Positions 26,313-28,669 of a DNA stretch of 28,669 nucleotides are shown in pieces (positions within the stretch are counted from its first letter, which is position 1; each line of letters opens with the position of its first letter). The notes below the pieces were generated by a model that searched no databases, was not told where the DNA came from, and was given only the letters and a program-made list of their open reading frames with translations. This stretch comes from a virus, in IMG/VR virus record IMGVR_UViG_3300025849_002978, positions 1 to 28,669 of that record; one strand, given 5' to 3'. The translations under genes were made by a program, and so were the position numbers.

Positions 26313-27938
26313 ATGGATTTATTTGGTTTTCAAATTAACAGAAAAAAAGAGGAAAAGGAACAAGAGAAAGTTGTTTCTTTCGTACCTCCATCCAATGACG
26401 ATGGTTCGTTAACCATTGCATCGGGTGGAGTTTATGGTACATATGTTGATCTAGACGGCAGTGTTAGAACTGAAGCGGAACTTGTAACCAAGTACCGAAC
26501 AATGGCATTGGATCCTATTGTTGATCTCGCTGTTCAAGATATTTGCAATGAAGCAATTGTTGAAGATTCTGATGAAGAAACTGTTCAATTGGTACTCGAC
26601 AATCTAAAAGTTAGTGATAGCATTAAGAACAGTATCCGTAAAGAGTTTACCACATTATTACAAAAACTTGAGTTTGATTATTTGAGTTACGAAATATTCC
26701 GTCGGTGGTACATTGATGGTCGATTATACTATCATGTCATTATTGATGAAAGTAAACCAAACAAAGGAATTATTGAACTTCGTTATATTGATCCAAGATA
26801 TATCAAGAAAGTTCGTGAAGTAAAAAAAGAAAAGACAGCACAAGATGTGACTGTTGAAAAAGTTGTTGCAGAATATTACATTTACAATCCAGCAGGTTTT
26901 TTGAACCGATCAAATTCAACCGGCGGTTCTGGCCAGTCAGCTGGTATCAAGATTTCAAAAGACTCAATTGCTTATTGTACCAGTGGTATACAAGCAACAG
27001 ACAATAATTTAATTCTTTCATATATGCATAAAGCGATTCGACCATTGAATCAGTTACGATCTATGGAAGACTCTCTTGTTATCTATCGTATATCAAGAGC
27101 ACCAGAACGCAGAATTTTTTATGTTGATGTTGGTGGACTGCCAAAAGCAAAGGCAGAACAGTATCTAAACAGCATCATGACAAAGTTTAAAAATAAAGTT
27201 GTGTATGATTCAGGCACGGGTGAAGTTCGAGATGATCGTAAGTTTATGACGATGCTTGAGGATTTCTGGTTACCGAGACGAGATGGTGGTCGTGGTACAG
27301 AAATCACTACATTGCCAGGTGGTCAGAATCTCGGTGAAATAGAAGATGTACAATATTTTCAGAATCTTTTGTATAAGTCTCTGAATGTTCCAATTACTCG
27401 TTTACAGTCTGATTCTACATTTTCATTAGGTCGTGCCACTGAGATCACAAGAGATGAAGTAAAGTTCTCTAAGTTTATTACTCGTTTGAGAAATAAGTTC
27501 AGCGAACTGTTTAATAAACTTCTTGAACAACAGTTGTTACTAAAGGGTATTTGTACGCCTGATGATTGGAAAGAGTGGCGACATATAATACAATACGATT
27601 ACGCGATTGATAATTATTTTCATGAACTAAAGCAAATGGAAATATTTCGTGATAGAGTAAGCCTTTTGCGAGAGATGGAAGAGTCGATCGGTACATATTA
27701 CTCACACGAATACACGCGGCGACAAATTCTTCAACAAAGTGAAGAAGACATTAAAAGTATTGATGAACAGATTGCCAGTGAAAAGAATGATCCGAGATAT
27801 GCTGATGCTGATATGGATTTTGAAGGTGACGATGATGATGAACCAGAATCAAAACCAGAACCAAAACCAGAACCACCGGAAGATAAACAACCGGATGAAG
27901 TAGAACAAGACAACGAAGAAGAATCTGAACAAAAGTAA
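26313..27938 (+). CDS. gp20: Portal protein gp20
   Basis: This 541-residue protein is close to T4 gp20 (about 524). Conserved portal segments include TKYRTMALDPIVDLAVQDICNEAIV, SYEIFRRWYIDGRLYYHVIID, IELRYIDPRYIKKVREV, the long helix-turn IRPLNQLRSMEDSLVIYRISRAPERRIFYVDVGGLPKAKAEQYL, and FWLPRRDGGRGTEITTLPGGQNLG. It forms the dodecameric vertex through which DNA enters and to which the neck and tail attach, and it nucleates prohead assembly. The last ~55 residues (DFEGDDDDEPESKPEPKPEPPEDK...) are an acidic, Pro-rich tail, likely disordered. The upstream terminator and late-type box suggest its own transcription start. The gp67-like gene follows. Confidence 0.96.
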   Translation: MDLFGFQINRKKEEKEQEKVVSFVPPSNDDGSLTIASGGVYGTYVDLDGSVRTEAELVTKYRTMALDPIVDLAVQDICNEAIVEDSDEETVQLVLDNLKVSDSIKNSIRKEFTTLLQKLEFDYLSYEIFRRWYIDGRLYYHVIIDESKPNKGIIELRYIDPRYIKKVREVKKEKTAQDVTVEKVVAEYYIYNPAGFLNRSNSTGGSGQSAGIKISKDSIAYCTSGIQATDNNLILSYMHKAIRPLNQLRSMEDSLVIYRISRAPERRIFYVDVGGLPKAKAEQYLNSIMTKFKNKVVYDSGTGEVRDDRKFMTMLEDFWLPRRDGGRGTEITTLPGGQNLGEIEDVQYFQNLLYKSLNVPITRLQSDSTFSLGRATEITRDEVKFSKFITRLRNKFSELFNKLLEQQLLLKGICTPDDWKEWRHIIQYDYAIDNYFHELKQMEIFRDRVSLLREMEESIGTYYSHEYTRRQILQQSEEDIKSIDEQIASEKNDPRYADADMDFEGDDDDEPESKPEPKPEPPEDKQPDEVEQDNEEESEQK

Positions 27939-27940
27939 TT

Positions 27941-27948
27941 TATAAATA
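27941..27948 (+). promoter_or_regulatory. T4-type late promoter for the prohead core genes
   Basis: An exact TATAAATA box lies in the 28-base gap after gp20, 18 bases before a GTG start that has GGAG (27956-27959) seven bases upstream. The short distance means the transcript leader would be only about a dozen bases. Confidence 0.75.
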
Positions 27949-27966
27949 ACTGAGAGGAGTTTAATT

Positions 27967-28155
27967 GTGACGAATATTACAAACATTATTACCGCGGCCG
28001 TATCAGAGAAGCCGAATCAAACATATGATGCGTTCTCGGCCGCGATTGAATCTAAATTGGTTTCTGCTTTGCAGGCGAAGTATGATTCAGTGTCTTCGGC
28101 AATTTTTAACAAAACTACAGATACAGAAGAAGCTGGAGATAACGATGAAGGATAG
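27967..28155 (+). CDS. Prohead core protein, gp67-like
   Basis: This 62-residue protein begins at a GTG with a well-placed GGAG site. Its central helix (YDAFSAAIESKLVSALQAKYDSVSSAIF) has the pattern of T4 gp67: Phe, then a helix with the repeat (A/K)-x-x-(L/I)-x-x-x-(K/E), ending in a hydrophobic pair. As in gp67 it is followed by an acidic end (TEEAGDNDEG), although the acidic tail is much shorter than in T4. It follows gp20, the position of gp67 in T4. In T4, gp67 is a small core component needed for correct prohead shape and is cut by the gp21 protease. The overlap with the next gene is 11 bases. Confidence 0.6.
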   Translation: MTNITNIITAAVSEKPNQTYDAFSAAIESKLVSALQAKYDSVSSAIFNKTTDTEEAGDNDEG

Positions 28156-28609
28156 ACTACTAGAGATTCTGGAAAAATATGAACCACGTAGTGGTGATGA
28201 AGAGAAATTCATCAATAAGCACACCGTTGTTGCAATGGAAGGACCAGGATACGCAGAGATTCGTGCAGCTGTTGAAAATTCTTCCTTCGCTGATCGGAAG
28301 GGTTATACTCCCGGCGAAGACGAGGAAGTTTATGAACAGCACGCCGCTGACATCACACAAGCAGTTGAAGATTTCCTAGAAGAAGCATCTGAGGAAGATC
28401 GCGCAGCTCTTGAAGAATTATTTGCAACAGAAGAAGGTTATGATGAGTTGGTTGCAGCAATCTTCGAAAGTGACGACGATGATGAAGACGATGATGATGA
28501 AGATGATGATGAAGACGACGATGATGAAGACGACGATGATGAAGTCGAAATTGAAACTAATCCAAAAGTGAAGAAAGAAAGCAAAAAGAAAGCGAAGTCT
28601 GGATACTAA
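28145..28609 (+). CDS. Acidic prohead core-type protein
   Basis: I start at the ATG at 28145, six bases after GGAG (28135-28138); the reading frame is open further upstream to 28025, but that part lies inside the gp67-like gene. The protein has 154 residues. The N-terminal part (EKYEPRSGDEEKFINKHTVV ... GYTPGEDEEVYEQH) is of a type found after the portal gene in marine T4-like phages. A helical segment follows (~66-107), then a run of almost only Asp and Glu (residues 109-137), then a Lys-rich end (KVKKESKKKAKSGY). A core or scaffold role, at the place of T4 gp68 or the acidic half of gp67, is inferred from position and composition. The Asp/Glu run is encoded by GAT/GAC/GAA triplets that could expand or contract. 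Confidence 0.65.
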   Translation: MKDRLLEILEKYEPRSGDEEKFINKHTVVAMEGPGYAEIRAAVENSSFADRKGYTPGEDEEVYEQHAADITQAVEDFLEEASEEDRAALEELFATEEGYDELVAAIFESDDDDEDDDDEDDDEDDDDEDDDDEVEIETNPKVKKESKKKAKSGY

Positions 28610-28612
28610 TCT

Positions 28613-28669
28613 GTGGCGCAATATCGTATAGATTCAAATCAGTTTTTACCAAACGGCGCTTCGATATAT
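28613..28669 (+). CDS. 5' end of a further structural gene (continues beyond the window)
   Basis: A GTG at 28613, three bases after the preceding stop, opens a frame that runs to the end of the window (19 codons, VAQYRIDSNQFLPNGASIY). The segment (A)QYR(I/V)DSNQFLPN resembles the N-terminus of a small conserved structural protein seen near head genes of marine T4-like phages. The ribosome binding site is weak (GGA nine bases upstream), and too little is visible to name it. T4 order would place gp21 protease nearby. Confidence 0.45.
   Translation, partial: MAQYRIDSNQFLPNGASIY

Noticed and set aside
28025-28144. Longer N-terminus for the acidic prohead protein
   Set aside because: The extra 40 residues overlap the gp67-like gene and look non-native (basic, Cys/Trp-rich); the ATG at 28145 has a well-spaced GGAG.

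Overview
The window is the late structural region of a T4-like contractile-tailed phage, most likely marine. Nine consecutive genes on the + strand (18888-28155) read as neck proteins gp13 and gp14, tail sheath terminator gp15, small and large terminase gp16 and gp17, sheath gp18, tube gp19, portal gp20 and a gp67-like prohead core protein. This is the T4 gene order. T4-type late promoter boxes (TATAAATA, or NATAAATA with one substitution) precede gp13, gp18, gp19, gp20 and the gp67-like gene. The base composition is AT-rich. The sequence does not identify the host, and no integrase, tRNA, CRISPR array or reverse transcriptase was seen.

The first ~17.4 kb is a fibre/adhesin locus. It runs from a fragment of an upstream gene, through a protein with two C1q-like domains, a small fibre-associated protein, a 1390-residue beta-propeller-rich adhesin, two collagen-like fibres (one ending in a self-cleaving S74 chaperone domain) and a LamG-like lectin, to a tail-fibre-assembly-like protein and a small conserved phage protein with a membrane-like segment. 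Three of these proteins share an N-terminal module (FP-S-P-S-x-N-D ... W-x-W-x-G-x-x-W) that is probably a virion anchor. Further right are three paralogous FG-GAP proteins, each with exactly seven blade repeats, with a second assembly-like gene before the third.

Two pairs of modification genes interrupt the structural genes. On the minus strand (9770-13065) a fused triple-domain glycosyltransferase is followed by an FkbM-type methyltransferase. On the plus strand (17493-18839) a 2OG-Fe(II) oxygenase-like protein is followed by a sulfotransferase. Each pair starts from a textbook sigma70-type promoter (TTGACA-N17-TATAAT and TTGACA-N17-TATGAT), whereas the virion genes carry late boxes. This suggests the modification genes can be expressed by unmodified host RNA polymerase early in infection, so they may act on the host envelope rather than, or as well as, on the virion.

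The two most interesting features are the 21 propeller blades, with a conserved framework, variable loops and DNA-level evidence of cassette sharing between genes, and the promoter split between modification and structural genes. The right edge enters the prohead core region (gp67-like gene, an acidic protein, and the first codons of another gene).
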